Shown: positions 21,313 to 32,005 of the stretch, in pieces | How positions within the stretch are numbered: the stretch's first letter is position 1 | How the letters are laid out: each line of letters begins with the position of its first letter | Source: Phlebopus portentosus | Lineage: Eukaryota > Basidiomycota > Agaricomycetes > Boletales > Boletinellaceae | Assembly: GCA_037892935.1 (NCBI GenBank) | Contig: JAYXKI010000012.1 | Location: 248,001 to 312,000, forward strand | Reading direction: 5' to 3' | DNA: 64,000 nt | Made by a program: the position numbers and the translations under genes | The notes under the pieces: generated by a model | Told to the model about the DNA's origin: nothing | Databases searched by the model: none | What the model saw: only the letters and a program-made list of their open reading frames with translations

Positions 21313-22993
21313 GATTGAGCCACACAGGAGCGAGCTCATGGTTGTCGTAGATGCACTCAGCCGCCCCTGTCTGCAATGAACAAAAAGGTGTATCTGGACC
21401 AGTCAAAGCCGCCTGAGCATATGCATCATCGTAACTTCACCCAGGCTCCCACTAGCCAGAGATCATTCTGTTTTGTTTCTATTGCTGCCGGGAATCTGTT
21501 CAGACTTATGGGAATAATCCATTTGAACCACCTCCAGAGCCGCCCACAGCGCATGCAGGAGCCAAAAGACACACAACAGACATGGATGTAAACCAAAGAG
21601 GGGAGAAGTGGTTACGGCACATGTATCATGCTGTGTGAGTGTGTGACACCCTTCTGCTTTTGGCATAACCACCATGGCCTGCGGGAAGGCTCTCTCAAAC
21701 GATGCCCAACAGATCATACAGAATCTGTTTGAGACCAAGGAGTTCAGCGCAAATCATCTTTCTGCTCTGATGGGCATCAACCGCTGGACAATATTCTGCA
21801 TCAACCAGCAGGTTCAGGAGACTGGCAGCGTCAAGAGAGATGTTCTGTGGACAGGAAGGCCAAGGATACTGGAATATCTGGATGTCCATGTGAGCCTCTG
21901 AGTGTATTGTCACCTGCTGAGCTGCTCATTGCGCTGTCAGTATCTACTCAGTGCCATTGACTTCCGTAGGGATCTGTTTCTTGACAAACTCAAGAACATG
22001 TTAGGTGGAGGGTCTGGTAAATTTGTCTTGGATTCGATGGTATGGCAGACGCTAGAGCATGCAGGCTTCACAATGAAGAAGGTGCAGCCTTCTTTGGCAT
22101 GCAGAGATGTTCATATCTATCTGACCAGGTCCAGATCACGAAGAAAGCATGGGAACGAAGCGAAACTGCACGAATTGAATACCGCCTCAGGATGGGCTCA
22201 CAGTACACCCCTGAGCAACTCGTATTTGTCGACGAGAGTGCCTGTGACCATCGAACCTTCTTATGAAACAAGGTGTGGGCCTTGCATGGCCATCACGCTA
22301 CTCAGAAACAGTTCTTTGCTAGGGGAAAAAGGTGCACTGTGTTACATTCTTAAAATTACACAAGCCGGAACTCAATTTGCATAGGTATTCGGTTCTTCCT
22401 GCCATCTCTCTGGATGGGATTCTTGAATGCATTATCGTGGAAGGCTCGTTCAATGTGGACTCCTTTGCAGTGTTCATTAATACCCTCCTGGACAGCATGC
22501 AGCCCTGGCCAGTGAGGAACTCAGTCATTATCATGGACAATTGCTCTATTCACAAGTCCAATGATGTGTGCCAACTCATTGAATCCAGGTGAGACGGTCT
22601 TCCTGCTGGATCATTGTGTGCAGGCTATTCATCATGCCGCATCTGTCTAGGGGCATGAAGCTTGAGTTCTTGCCGGCATACTCTCCTGACTTCAATCCAA
22701 TCGAGCTGGCATTTTCATTGCTCAAATCCTGACTTCAGTGCATTCCTCTGCCAGAGGGTGGAGGTGATGCCACAGTCTACGCCAGGCTTTATGGAGAGGT
22801 TATGTCAATTGGTGTGGCTGACTGCTGCACCTTCTATGAACACTGCGGATATGGCTGGTGTGTGGTCTTCATTCATTGGTTTCTGATTGATTGGGAGGGA
22901 TAACTGATTTACATTCTATGCTATTACCGCGACTATAGGTGAATGTGGTTTATGTAGATAAGCAACTATGTTCATCTATGAGCTAGATTGAAT
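21313..22993 (+). mobile_element. Tc1-like DNA transposon copy, left arm (1681 bp)
   Basis: An inverted, near-identical copy lies at 34022-35700 (1679 bp). Both begin (outer side) GATTGAGCCACACAGG and end (inner side) GAGCTAGATTGAAT. The encoded transposase is of the DDE_3/Tc1-mariner type. Long terminal inverted repeats were not found in the single arm; a short AGCTCAT is shared by its two ends. Confidence 0.72.
21674..22890 (+). pseudogene. Tc1/mariner-type transposase, left copy (broken)
   Basis: N-terminal helix-turn-helix region from ATG 21674, with the linker motif G-R-P-R-I-L. A second helical part reads D-K-L-K-N-M-L. The DDE core follows: first Asp in V-F-V-D-E-S (about 22226-22243), second Asp in I-I-M-D-N-C (about 22525-22545) and Glu in Y-S-P-D-F-N-P-I-E-L (about 22680-22710). 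An intron with GTGAGA donor and CTAG acceptor fits at about 22590-22650. Stops at 21899-21901 and about 22264, plus frame changes, make it inactive. Confidence 0.75.
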
Positions 22994-23737
22994 TGTAGTG
23001 CAGTCTTGTTCTGCATAGCAAAGAATCCAATTAATGAGCCCAATCGTCACATCTAAATTGTCTGCATTGGCTATCTCCTGCAGCTCTTCTTTAGTGATGT
23101 GTTGAATATTGTCGAGTCGAAGGTAGCCTCTCTTTTCAAATGATTCGCGAAATGTACAATATGGAGGACATGGTTCCTTGCCCCTTTTGATGTCATCATA
23201 GAGAGACTCAAGCCAGTGGCCAACCAGTGGCCAATCTCTGGGTCTTCTCCTAGCTACATTATTATGCACAGCTGGTCCCATAAATGGAAGCTGCATAAAG
23301 GTCAGTGGCAGCATCATAAATGGGTAAATGGGTGGCATTGTGGATGGGAATTGCACTGAGGACAGTGCTTGTTGGATTATTGCTGGGTGTATGAAACCTG
23401 GGAATTGCATATTTGGCGGGTGCTGTGCTGCAACTGCAGATGGCTCTGCAGGCGTTGTTTGTATACCAAGGGTGGCTGGTTGGGTCAGCAGCTGTCCTGC
23501 TTCAGATGGACTAAATGTGGGAGCAGATGATGATTTTGGGATCCTCTCGTTAGCAGCTCTGGCTGAGTATGAATCCAGAGGCTTCCGATCTAGAAGTTTA
23601 AGCGCCTCAGGTGGAGCATCGTAAGTTACACCAGGGGCATTCCGGTACTAGATTGAGAAGCATATGTGTGAAAAGCGCACAGCATATTGGCAACTCACTC
23701 ACAAGTAGTCTTGCATGTTCTTCAATATCCTGATGGG
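22976..23737 (-). pseudogene. 3' part of a split cargo gene: C-terminal SAM-like region
   Basis: Minus strand, continuing the frame of 30390-31571 once the chromovirus (23743-30384) and one TSD copy are removed. The frame then passes a short intron (GTGAGT donor near 23695, CTAG acceptor near 23648). The exon holds a Ser/Pro-rich linker and a hydrophobic Met/Pro-rich stretch. It ends in a region that looks like a SAM-like helical domain (D-W-P-L-V-G-H-W-L-E-S-L then L-R-L-D-N-I-Q-H-I). The last seven codons and the TAG stop at 22976 lie inside the inner end of the left Tc1 arm, so the original C-terminus may have been replaced. I do not recognise the protein family with certainty. Confidence 0.55.
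23001..23018 (+). repeat. Inner inverted repeat, left (CAGTCTTGTTCTGCATAG)
   Basis: Matches the reverse complement of 34004-34021 at 16 of 18 positions. It lies just inside the left Tc1 arm; seven bases separate it from the arm here, none on the right. Confidence 0.55.
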
Positions 23738-23742
23738 TGTAT

Positions 23743-24200
23743 TGTTAGGTGGACGGCTCAAGGACTGAGTCAAGGCAGGCCAATACAACAATAAATAAGT
23801 GTGATTGAGTTAAACCCGAAAATGTCGCTCAGGTCAAGACAGCTAAGACAGGGCTTAAGTCCAGACCATCAAACACTATGTCGCCGTGAAGGTAAGTAGA
23901 ATTCAGTAAACTAATAATACAAGAGTAGATACCTATGTCGCCATGAAGGTAAGTAGAATAGAAAGACAAGGAACAAAAGAGTCAAACTATCTACTTATAT
24001 AGACTTCAAGCACGTGAAAGGTATACTCTAATAGGGAGTCACATGATGAAGGAGTGGAGTGATTAGTGAGTGTGATAGAACGTCATGGAATGTTCCGGTG
24101 AAATAGATGAATAAGCACATGAGAAAATAAAAGAAAGAAAAGGAATATTAAAATAAATGATGATGTAATAACAGAAAAGGAAAATGTTCGAGTCCTTACA
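23743..24200 (-). repeat. 3' LTR of chromovirus copy 2
   Basis: On the minus strand it starts TGTAAGGACTCG and ends CACCTAACA. Paired with 29927-30384. Confidence 0.92.
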
Positions 24201-25757
24201 TCACCCCCCCTTCAAGGTTGGGCATCCCGACCAACCACATAGACCTTCTGACATCGTGAATTTGTACAGCGCTCGTAGACTTTGTTGAGGTATCATTAAT
24301 TTTCTTGGAGCTCCAGGATGTTTGCGATAAAATTCTTGAATTGACTCCTGCACATTATCTTTAATGTCGGACTCCGGTTGCCATGTCGCTTCCTCATATC
24401 CAACCCACTTGACTAAGAATTGGAGCTTGCCTCGATGCAGGCGCGAGTCAAGTATTTCTTCAACCTCGTACTCTTCCTGCTCATCAATGATTACTGGTGG
24501 TGGTGGAGGTGGCTTCTTTTGTGACTCAAAGGATGGTTGGATGGCCAGTTTGAGCAAGATCTCATTGAAGACTGGATGAACTTTTTTCCATGTCTTTGGT
24601 AACTTGAGTCTGTATGCGCTTGCACCAACCTTTTCCACCACCTCGAAGGGACCAAACCACTTGTCATCCATCTTCTTCATCGGTCAGATTGTTTTGATAT
24701 TCCGTCCATCCAAGAAGACCTTTTGCCCTGCCTCATAACTAACGGACTTCCCAGCATGGCAATCATAGAAGCGCTTCATGTCTTTATTTGCTTTGACCAG
24801 GTTACTCTGAGCAAGTTCATGGACCTCCTTGATATGCTTGGTGAATTCTTCCACTGACAGGTTTGACGATGCTGTCCCGACCCCCATAAAGTCCAAGGGA
24901 TGCATTCCAGTATTAACGAAGAAAGGAGACAGTTTTGTCGCTGAATGCTCGTGGTTGTTGTATGCAAATTCCGCAAGCGTGAGCCAGTCCGCCCAGTCCA
25001 ATTGTCAATGATTAACATACAAGTGGAGATATTGTCCAAGCTCTTGGTTGACCCTCTCTGTTTGTCCATCAGTCTGGGGGTGGTACGCTGTTGACGGGTT
25101 GCCCTCAATGTGGAGGAGCTTGTACAACTCCCTCATCATCTTCATGTCGAACTGCACTCCTCTGTCGTGAATGATCTTCCACGGTAATCCATATAATTGG
25201 AAGATGTGGTCCCTGTAGATCCTAGCCATGCCTTCAGCCATTAACTTTGTCGTCGTCAGAATTGCATGGATTTGTTTGCTAAAGTGATCCACTACAATGC
25301 AAATTGCATTAAACCCATTCGATTCTGGCAACTCTCCAATTAGGTTGACTGTGACAATCTGCCATAGCACCTCTGGCACCTTGTTAGGGTGCAAAACCTT
25401 TGCTCTCATCATCCTTAGGGCCTTTGTCCGCTGACAATGATCACACCCCCACACATACACCTGCACATCTCTACTCATCCCCAGCCACCAGTACCTTTGT
25501 GCTATTAACTGGATCATCTTCGTCACTCCTGGATGTCCTGCCAGGGTCGAGTCATAGTGTTCCTTCATGATGATCTCTCTAATGCTTGCTGGTATGTACA
25601 GCCAATGGCCCTTTCTCCATGTGTTCCCTCTCTTCTCGACATCCTTTGGTCTTACTCCCTCATCCTCCCATCTCTGCGCTTCCATGACTTTTTCAATGAG
25701 TACGTCTCTCGATGTCTGAACTGTGCCTCTGACCAACCACTCCTTCTTGACGAACAT
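24201..25757 (-). pseudogene. Chromovirus copy 2 integrase and chromodomain
   Basis: Open from 25757 to a TGA near 25005 (250 codons). It carries the HHCC region (H-Y-D-S-T-L-A-G-H and C-D-H-C), the first Asp in V-N-L-I-G-E changed to Asn, the second Asp in H-D-R-G-V-Q-F-D, and Q-T-E-R-V-N. The frame continues 25001-24684 and 24680-24201 with a GPF-like module and a chromodomain (L-V-K-W-V-G-Y). Loss of the first catalytic Asp (GAC to AAC, a G-to-A change, i.e. C-to-T on the other strand) plus the stops makes it inactive. Confidence 0.82.
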
Positions 25758-25946
25758 TACATTCTCATTGTCTCACTCTCCCTTGTCGTAATCTGCACGT
25801 CGCGACAACAGATCGGCTTTTCCTAATGTCTTTCCAGGTTTATGAACTAGCGTGAAATTGAACTCAGCTAAATCGAGTCACCAATGGGCTTGTCAACAAT
25901 TTAGTTTCTGTGGCAATTGGAAGTACATTAGATTCGCATGGTCCGT

Positions 25947-27356
25947 TCATACCTCAAAAGGTTGGTTAGCCCCCTGGAGATATTGTCGCCATTCCTTTAG
26001 GGCTTGAATGATGGCAAGCATTTCCTTGTCATAAATCTTGTAGTTTCGTTCTGCCTCTAGGAAAGTCGACGACCGATAAGTGATCACCTTCCATTTGCCT
26101 TCTTGTTTCTGGAGAAGTACTCCACCAGTTACAAAATCCAATGCATCAGCTTCCACTCAAAAAGGATCTTTGTTGTTGGGTATAACCAATATGGGAGGAC
26201 TGCTCAGGTGACGTTTCAACTCTTCGAATGCTGTCTTCTCCTCTTTGCCCTACTTCCATTCCACCTTACCCATCAGCATAGTCAAGGATTTGACGACCAA
26301 ACTGTAATCCTTAACAAAACGCCACAACCAATTTCCTAGTCCCAGGAATTGTTGCAGTTCATGGATGTTCTTTGGAATTGGCCAGTCCTTTACCACTGCC
26401 ATCTTCTTAGGATCCATTCAAACTTCGCCATTGCCGATGATGTGCCTGAGGTACTTGACTGTGTCAACTTCAAACTCACACTTCTGTGGCTTTAGGAAAA
26501 GTCCATTTTGACGAAGGATCTCAAAGACTCGTTTGGTGCACCTGCGATATTCCTCTAGGTCATTCGAGAAGATGAGAATGTCATCAAGGTAGATGATGAC
26601 AATACCCTCATAAATCAGTTCCTGAAAGATGTTGTTCATGAAGCCTTAGAACATCGCTGGTGCATTACACAAACTGAAGAACATGACCGTGGGTTCAAAC
26701 AAGCCTAAATTTGTCCTAAACGCTGCCTTCCACTCGTCTCCCTCATGAATCTGGATGTTGTAGTAGCCCCAACGAACTTCGAGCTTTGTGATGTACTTCG
26801 CACCCTTGACCTTGTCGATGAGCTCATTTATCAGTGGTAATGGGTACTTGTTCTTGACCATCCCTTCATTGAGCTTTCAGTAGTCTTGGATTGCTCATAA
26901 GCTCCCATCCTCCTTCTTGATGAAAAAGAAAGGTGACGCCATTGGAGACTTCGACTGTCAGATGCATCCTGATGCTAAGTTTTCTTTGATAAATTCCTTC
27001 ATCACCTCTTGTTCCTTTGGTGATAACGGATAAACCTTGCAGTTGCTGGGTTTGAAGTCCGGTTTTAGGTCAATAGCATGGTCCCATGTTCAGTGATTTG
27101 GTAAATGTTCGAATGATTCCTCACTAAAGACGTCAGCGTATTCTTCCAGATAAGGCGGCCACTTTGCCGCTTCCTTCATCCTCACATTCCTCACATACTC
27201 ATTGTCTATTTCTTCTTTTGACAACATCGAATCGCATTCGTCTGGACAATGCATGAACTTGACAGACCCAATCTTCCAGTCGATCTCTAGGTTATGTTTC
27301 TGCAACCAGTCATGATCAAGGAAGATGTTACTCGATGCTAAAGATGTGACCACCAA
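25947..27356 (-). pseudogene. Chromovirus copy 2 reverse transcriptase and RNase H
   Basis: Protease tail and RT N-terminus open 27356-27090, fingers 26861-26646, palm and thumb 26639-26418 with the Y-L-D-D box near 26590-26600, and RNase H 26156-25947. Stops separate these pieces, mostly at codons that are sense in copy 1. The two copies therefore decayed independently after insertion. Confidence 0.8.
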
Positions 27357-27461
27357 TCAGATCTCTTCTTCATGCTTGCCAAAGAACATCCGCACCATGA
27401 TGTACTCCTTGATTAGTCTGCCTTCATTGCTGGTACCATCAGCATTGAAGACTGGTCTAGG

Positions 27462-27935
27462 TCAGATATATCTTTGGGTTGGGAAACTGTATCGTTTGAC
27501 GAAACCCTCGTTGATGCAAGAACCAGTGCATCCCGAGTCGATTAAGGCATGAGTGTCAATGAAGTGTTCATCCTCAAGCCCAGGATTCGACAGATCGACC
27601 TCATCATCTCCAGTGACCTTAGGATGCATGATGCTGACAAAGGCATCCAATTCTTTACCTCCCACCGTCCTGACAAATTGCTCTGCATCTTTGATGCCTT
27701 CACGCCATACCTCAGCTGCGCATCTGCCAACCACATCCCACACTGCTTCGGTAATGTTCGCCTGAGCAATAACGTCCTTGTGGTAAGGTTCTTCCGCCAC
27801 AACCTCATTTTTTATAGTGGTTTGAATCCGCTCTTCCTCCCTCAACTCGCCTGCTTGCACATCTGCTTTTCTGACAAACAAATCCTCATAGACTTCGAAG
27901 TCATCGTCATCATCTTCAGATTTATCTGGCAGCAT
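27462..27935 (-). pseudogene. Chromovirus copy 2 protease region
   Basis: Same length as the matching frame of copy 1. Active site reads L-I-D-S-G-C-T-G, the normal form, near 27530-27550. Confidence 0.72.
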
Positions 27936-28243
27936 GTCGGTAAGGATCTTTCAAAGGTTAAAACTGTGACTGATATTCACATCTTGATATTGTTCAACAG
28001 GATGATTATATTTTAACGAGTCCAACGAAAAGAGTCCTTCAGCAGATTGACCAGTCATTCCGACATCTATGCCTGGTCTTCTGGAAAACTCTCGCCTTCT
28101 ACTAATTCTTTCAGCTCAGTGGGCACTGCTCAAACATTGACCTCTTCGAAGGAGGATTCCTTCGCTTGACCAAGCTCCTTGAGGAGCACCTCTCTGTCTT
28201 CTGGAACGAAGGCCACGATGATGGCCCATATTGCTTCACGACC

Positions 28244-29342
28244 TCATGGGCATTCTCTGATATAGTGGCCCACCTGGACACACTTGTAACAAGCATGCAT
28301 ACGATGTGCCTGGTTCATCATCATGTCCATGGGTTGGCCTAAGCCTCCATATGTCACTCCAGTTGCATCACAATGATCTTGGGCAGGAGGGATGAAAGAA
28401 TGAGTCGCTTGTTGAGGTGGTGCAGGGCGTCGTGCCAGTGGCACCAGAACTGGCCTTGTCATAGTCGAGCTTATCGCCTTCCGCCAATGTTCAGCCATCA
28501 GGTCTCTGATTTGGCGCTCAACTCTGTCGACCTTGACAGCAGCCTTCTTGAACTCTTTGTATGATGTTATTAGACAATCTCATGATGCCTTCGACAACCT
28601 TTGGGTTTAGCGCCCTCTTCAGATGACTCATCAACCATTCATCATGCACTTCCATTGCTAGGCCAGTGTTTACTCAGCAAATGTCGAACTTATTGAAGAA
28701 CTCATCGGCGTTGAGGTCTCCTTGGTACATTGCGTCTAATCGCTTGAAGGCTTTCTGGGATCTGGCGGGGTCATCAAACGACGTGTCCAGCTTCTTCAAG
28801 AAGGCGTCCCAGCCATCCGTGAACTTCAAGTTGCCATCCTTGTCGACTGCGCTGCTGGTGTAACTTTCTGCCCAATGAGTGGCAGCACCACTCTTCATAT
28901 ATGACAGGGCGAACATAATTTTACTCTTGTTCATCCGGAACTCTGATTCGGATGCGTAGACATAGAGATGCAACTCTCGCTTAAAGTCCACATAGTCATG
29001 TTCGCCATTGAAATCTCTCGGTTTGGCAACGTGGACCTTCTTCGACACCTTCGAGCCTTGATTTGCACCTTCGCCTGCAGCTTGGAGCACTAGGGTGACC
29101 ACTGTCACAAGGTCGGTCATGGCTTCCTTTGACAATGACATCTTGTGTTCCTCCTCTTCCTCTTCTTCTTCTTCATCGCTTGGTATGATCGGAGCTGGTT
29201 CTTGGGGTTTGCTGAACGATGATGAAGTAGCGATAGGGGGAGCTGACGGTGGGGCAACCAGTGTTGATGGTCCTGGTAATGGAACTGTTGATTGTGTTGG
29301 GGTAGGGGGAGTGGGTTCATCTACGTCATCTTCTTGTTTCAC
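28244..29342 (-). pseudogene. Chromovirus copy 2 gag
   Basis: Frame opens at 29342 and is intact for 222 codons to a TGA near 28674 that is shared with copy 1. The second half has a small indel near 28565. The zinc knuckle region is at about 28250-28330: C-Y-K-C-V-Q-V-G-H-Y-I-R-E-C, a normal C-x2-C-x4-H-x4-C. Confidence 0.8.
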
Positions 29343-29926
29343 TCTCCAGTAGAGGGACTTTTCTCCCCTCTGGGAGTACCACCTCTTTGCTGATTCATCC
29401 CACCAGGTGTCAAAGATCTGATCACCCGCTTTAATGATGTAGTGTCCTCACAAGGTGCTCCACCTAGAGTTCGCTAGGAGAGCCACTCGTTGGTCATCAG
29501 TTAGCTCCACCTTGATAGGCTGGGGGTGGAATGGGGATTGGAATACTGTTCGGACAGGACCGACTTTGGATGATCGGCTTGTCTTTGAAATTGATGACTA
29601 GATAAAAGGCCCCGAGGTAGATAATGAACGAGATACTTGTTGATGACTGGACTCTATGCATCACCTACGAGAATGTCTGATGTTGGTTCCAAAGGAGGGT
29701 AATTTGGAGTGCTACAGTGATATGATTGGTTGGTACTTCGGGTACTATCAGAACATGTCGGAGTCAATCGGACTTCGACGGGCAAGATAGGGGTTTGTTA
29801 TCTGCACAGTAGAAACTGGGTTTTGTTCAACTTCGTCCTTCGAAGATGTACTTCAGGGGACACGTCACCGGCGAGCACTCGACGACAATGGAATCGGGTG
29901 TGAGCCAAAGGTAGGTCTTTCTATTA
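29343..29926 (-). other. Chromovirus copy 2 leader
   Basis: Non-coding region between the 5' LTR and gag. It contains, near 29778, the CCGTCGAAG site at which copy A is inserted in chromovirus copy 1. No standard tRNA primer site directly next to the LTR was recognised. Confidence 0.6.
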
Positions 29927-30384
29927 TGTTAGGCAGACAGCTCAAGGACTGAGTCGAGGCAGGCCAACACAACAACAAACAAGCGTGATCGAGTTAAACC
30001 CGAAAATGTCGCTCAGGTCAAGACAGCTAAGACAAGGCTTAAGTCCAGACCGTCGAACACTATGTCACAGTGAAGGTAAGTAGAATTCAGTAAACTAATA
30101 ATATAAGAGTAGATACCTATGTCGCAGTGAAGGTAAGTAGAATAGAAAGACAAGGAACAAAAGAGTCAAACTATCTACTTATATAGACTTCAAGCACGTG
30201 AAAGGTATACTCTAATAGGGAGTCACATGATGAAGGAGTGGAGCGATTAGTGAGCATGATAGAATGTCGTGGAATGTTCCAGCGAAATGGATGAATAAGC
30301 ACATGAGAAAATAAAAGAAAGAAAAGGAATATTAAAATAAATGATGACACAATAACAGAAAAGGAAAATGTTTGAGTCCTTACA
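29927..30384 (-). repeat. 5' LTR of chromovirus copy 2
   Basis: 458 bp, same ends as 23743-24200. Followed on the plus strand by TGTAT. Confidence 0.92.
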
Positions 30385-30389
30385 TGTAT

Positions 30390-31571
30390 GTAATATGGTT
30401 GCGTGCACCTGGTAATCTTGCACACAAGTGTCCATGCTCATCACATTTGAAACTTGCTTCCAATTTGGCCGCAATTTCGGCCATAGACTCCTTGTAGGTG
30501 TCCTGAGCATTATTGAGGTGTGCAGGTGCCAATTTTGTTGCCGTTGCCTGTTTTCCTTTCTTCTTCATTGCATTTGTGTCCTGTAAAGATTGGTCTGGTC
30601 AAATGAGATAATTGAGATTTTACGTAGACAAACATCAAACCCAGGAAGATTTCTGACAATAATTTTGGGATTGGGTGCATTTGTCTTCTTTTTGCTCTGT
30701 TCCTTCTGGTGCTTGCATACTTCATCAAAAATTTTGTTCAAAGCTGCTTGGGTATCAAGATACTCTGGAAGATACTTGTTTGGGCCTTCTTCCCTACACC
30801 ATGGACCTTCAACACCTAAGCGGGAAATGGTGCAGGAACCTCAAGTCAGATCTGTGATTTCAGATATGACCTCATGCAGGAACATGTCAGAACTTAGAAG
30901 CAGCTCCCATCTGCCAACCCCATCAGAAACCAAGACTTTCACAGTAATAGTGTCACATTTGCTCTTCCGTATAGCTGCAGTTGAAGTAACAGGGTCTTTC
31001 CTCCTTGCAGGAGTCGAAGTGATGGGGTCAAGGAGACCCCAAGCTGTGGCCATTCCAAACGAAATGCTGTCATTATTTGCTTTGATAGATGATAAGCCTT
31101 CCTTTCATCATTGGATGGTGGCTAACAGCCCTCACCTTTGACATTATTTTCTTGCTCACGTTCTAGTATGGAGAAGTCCAGTTCTTCCCTATACTGTGTT
31201 GTTTCATCTAGGCCGGTCTCATTTGCGACTTGCACCATGTCATTAACAGATACGTCTCCATCCGGCTGGTAGTCATCATCGGAGTTATCATCATCATCTG
31301 AATCAATAGCATCATTAGAACTGCGCAACTGAGGAGAGGTGTCAGTACAATTAATTAGACACCACCCGCACTAGGAATACACCTTTTTTGATGGGCCTTT
31401 CCCCTTTTTCTTGCGAGGGCTCTTCTGTGGTGTTTCTGGAGTTGCCGGCACTTTATCATTTTTGCGTGGTCACCCAGGACCCCTCCTGACTTTTGGCTTG
31501 TTCTTAAGGGCCTCAGCATCCTGGGCTGCCTTGGCCTTTTCAGTGAGCTTTTTGCTGCGAGAAGGAGGCAT
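30390..31571 (-). pseudogene. 5' part of the split cargo gene: AT-hook, acidic and ubiquitin-fold-like regions
   Basis: Starts at ATG 31571. The N-terminus is basic and carries an AT-hook-like R-R-G-P-G-[stop]-P-R-K: TGA at 31470-31472 replaces the arginine of the G-R-P core, again a CGA to TGA change. After an intron (about 31378-31323) an acidic Asp-rich segment follows. After a second intron (about 31139-31080) comes a segment with I-T-V-K-V-L-V-S-D-G, which might have a ubiquitin-like fold. A TGA near 30840 and a further intron precede the last exon here, which has C-x3-H...C spacing (C-D-E-H-G-H-L-C) and is cut by the chromovirus at 30385. Likely a nuclear, DNA-binding protein of a multi-copy fungal family; function unknown. 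Confidence 0.55.
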
Positions 31572-32005
31572 TGTTTGATGGTATGAAGGAAACAACCTGA
31601 GCCTGAGAAAAAAATGCAAAATGTGATTTTCGCTTTGCAGTTCAGTTCAACACCGCCCGTGATCCACCCATGTATGGCAGACAAGTCTACTGGTTCATAT
31701 TATAGAGCTCTGTGGTGTGTCTGTTCAGGACCCACCCTTCCAAAGGCCAAAGGACCCCATATAGAGTTCTTTTATTTGCTCAATTTTGACCGCTTGAAAC
31801 TCCAACTTTCCCTATTACCTTTTGATTTTTGAGTGGCATCTGAAAGAATTCTAGTAACGTTCAAGTGCCACATGAGGGAGACATCGGAGATGATACTGCT
31901 TCTCATGCATTATATATATTCTCCGAGCAGGAAGAGAAGTGCTTTCAACTACCTCTGATCGCTTCTAACTCCCACCGCATTCCCATTATATGAGATAGGT
32001 GAGCA
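31572..32005. promoter_or_regulatory. Shared upstream region of the two divergent cargo genes
   Basis: 434 bases between the two ATGs (31571 minus, 32006 plus). TATATATATT at about 31911-31920 is a possible TATA-like element for the plus gene. No gene seen. A bidirectional promoter is inferred from layout only. Confidence 0.4.

Larger units (their letters stand above)
23743..30384 (-). mobile_element. Chromovirus copy 2 (6,642 bp, minus strand)
   Basis: Two 458-bp LTRs flank leader, gag, protease, RT, RNase H, integrase and chromodomain, all read on the minus strand. TGTAT lies on both sides (23738-23742 and 30385-30389). It is the same family as copy 1 and gives the empty site for both insertions of the large retrotransposon. 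It is inserted in a coding exon of the AT-hook/SAM-like gene. It has several stops and small indels but is less damaged than copy 1 in RT and integrase. Confidence 0.93.

Noticed and set aside
27549..28016. Plus-strand 155-codon frame inside chromovirus copy 2
   Set aside because: Antisense of the protease region; the matching frame in copy 1 (5114-5446, minus) shows the same shadow.
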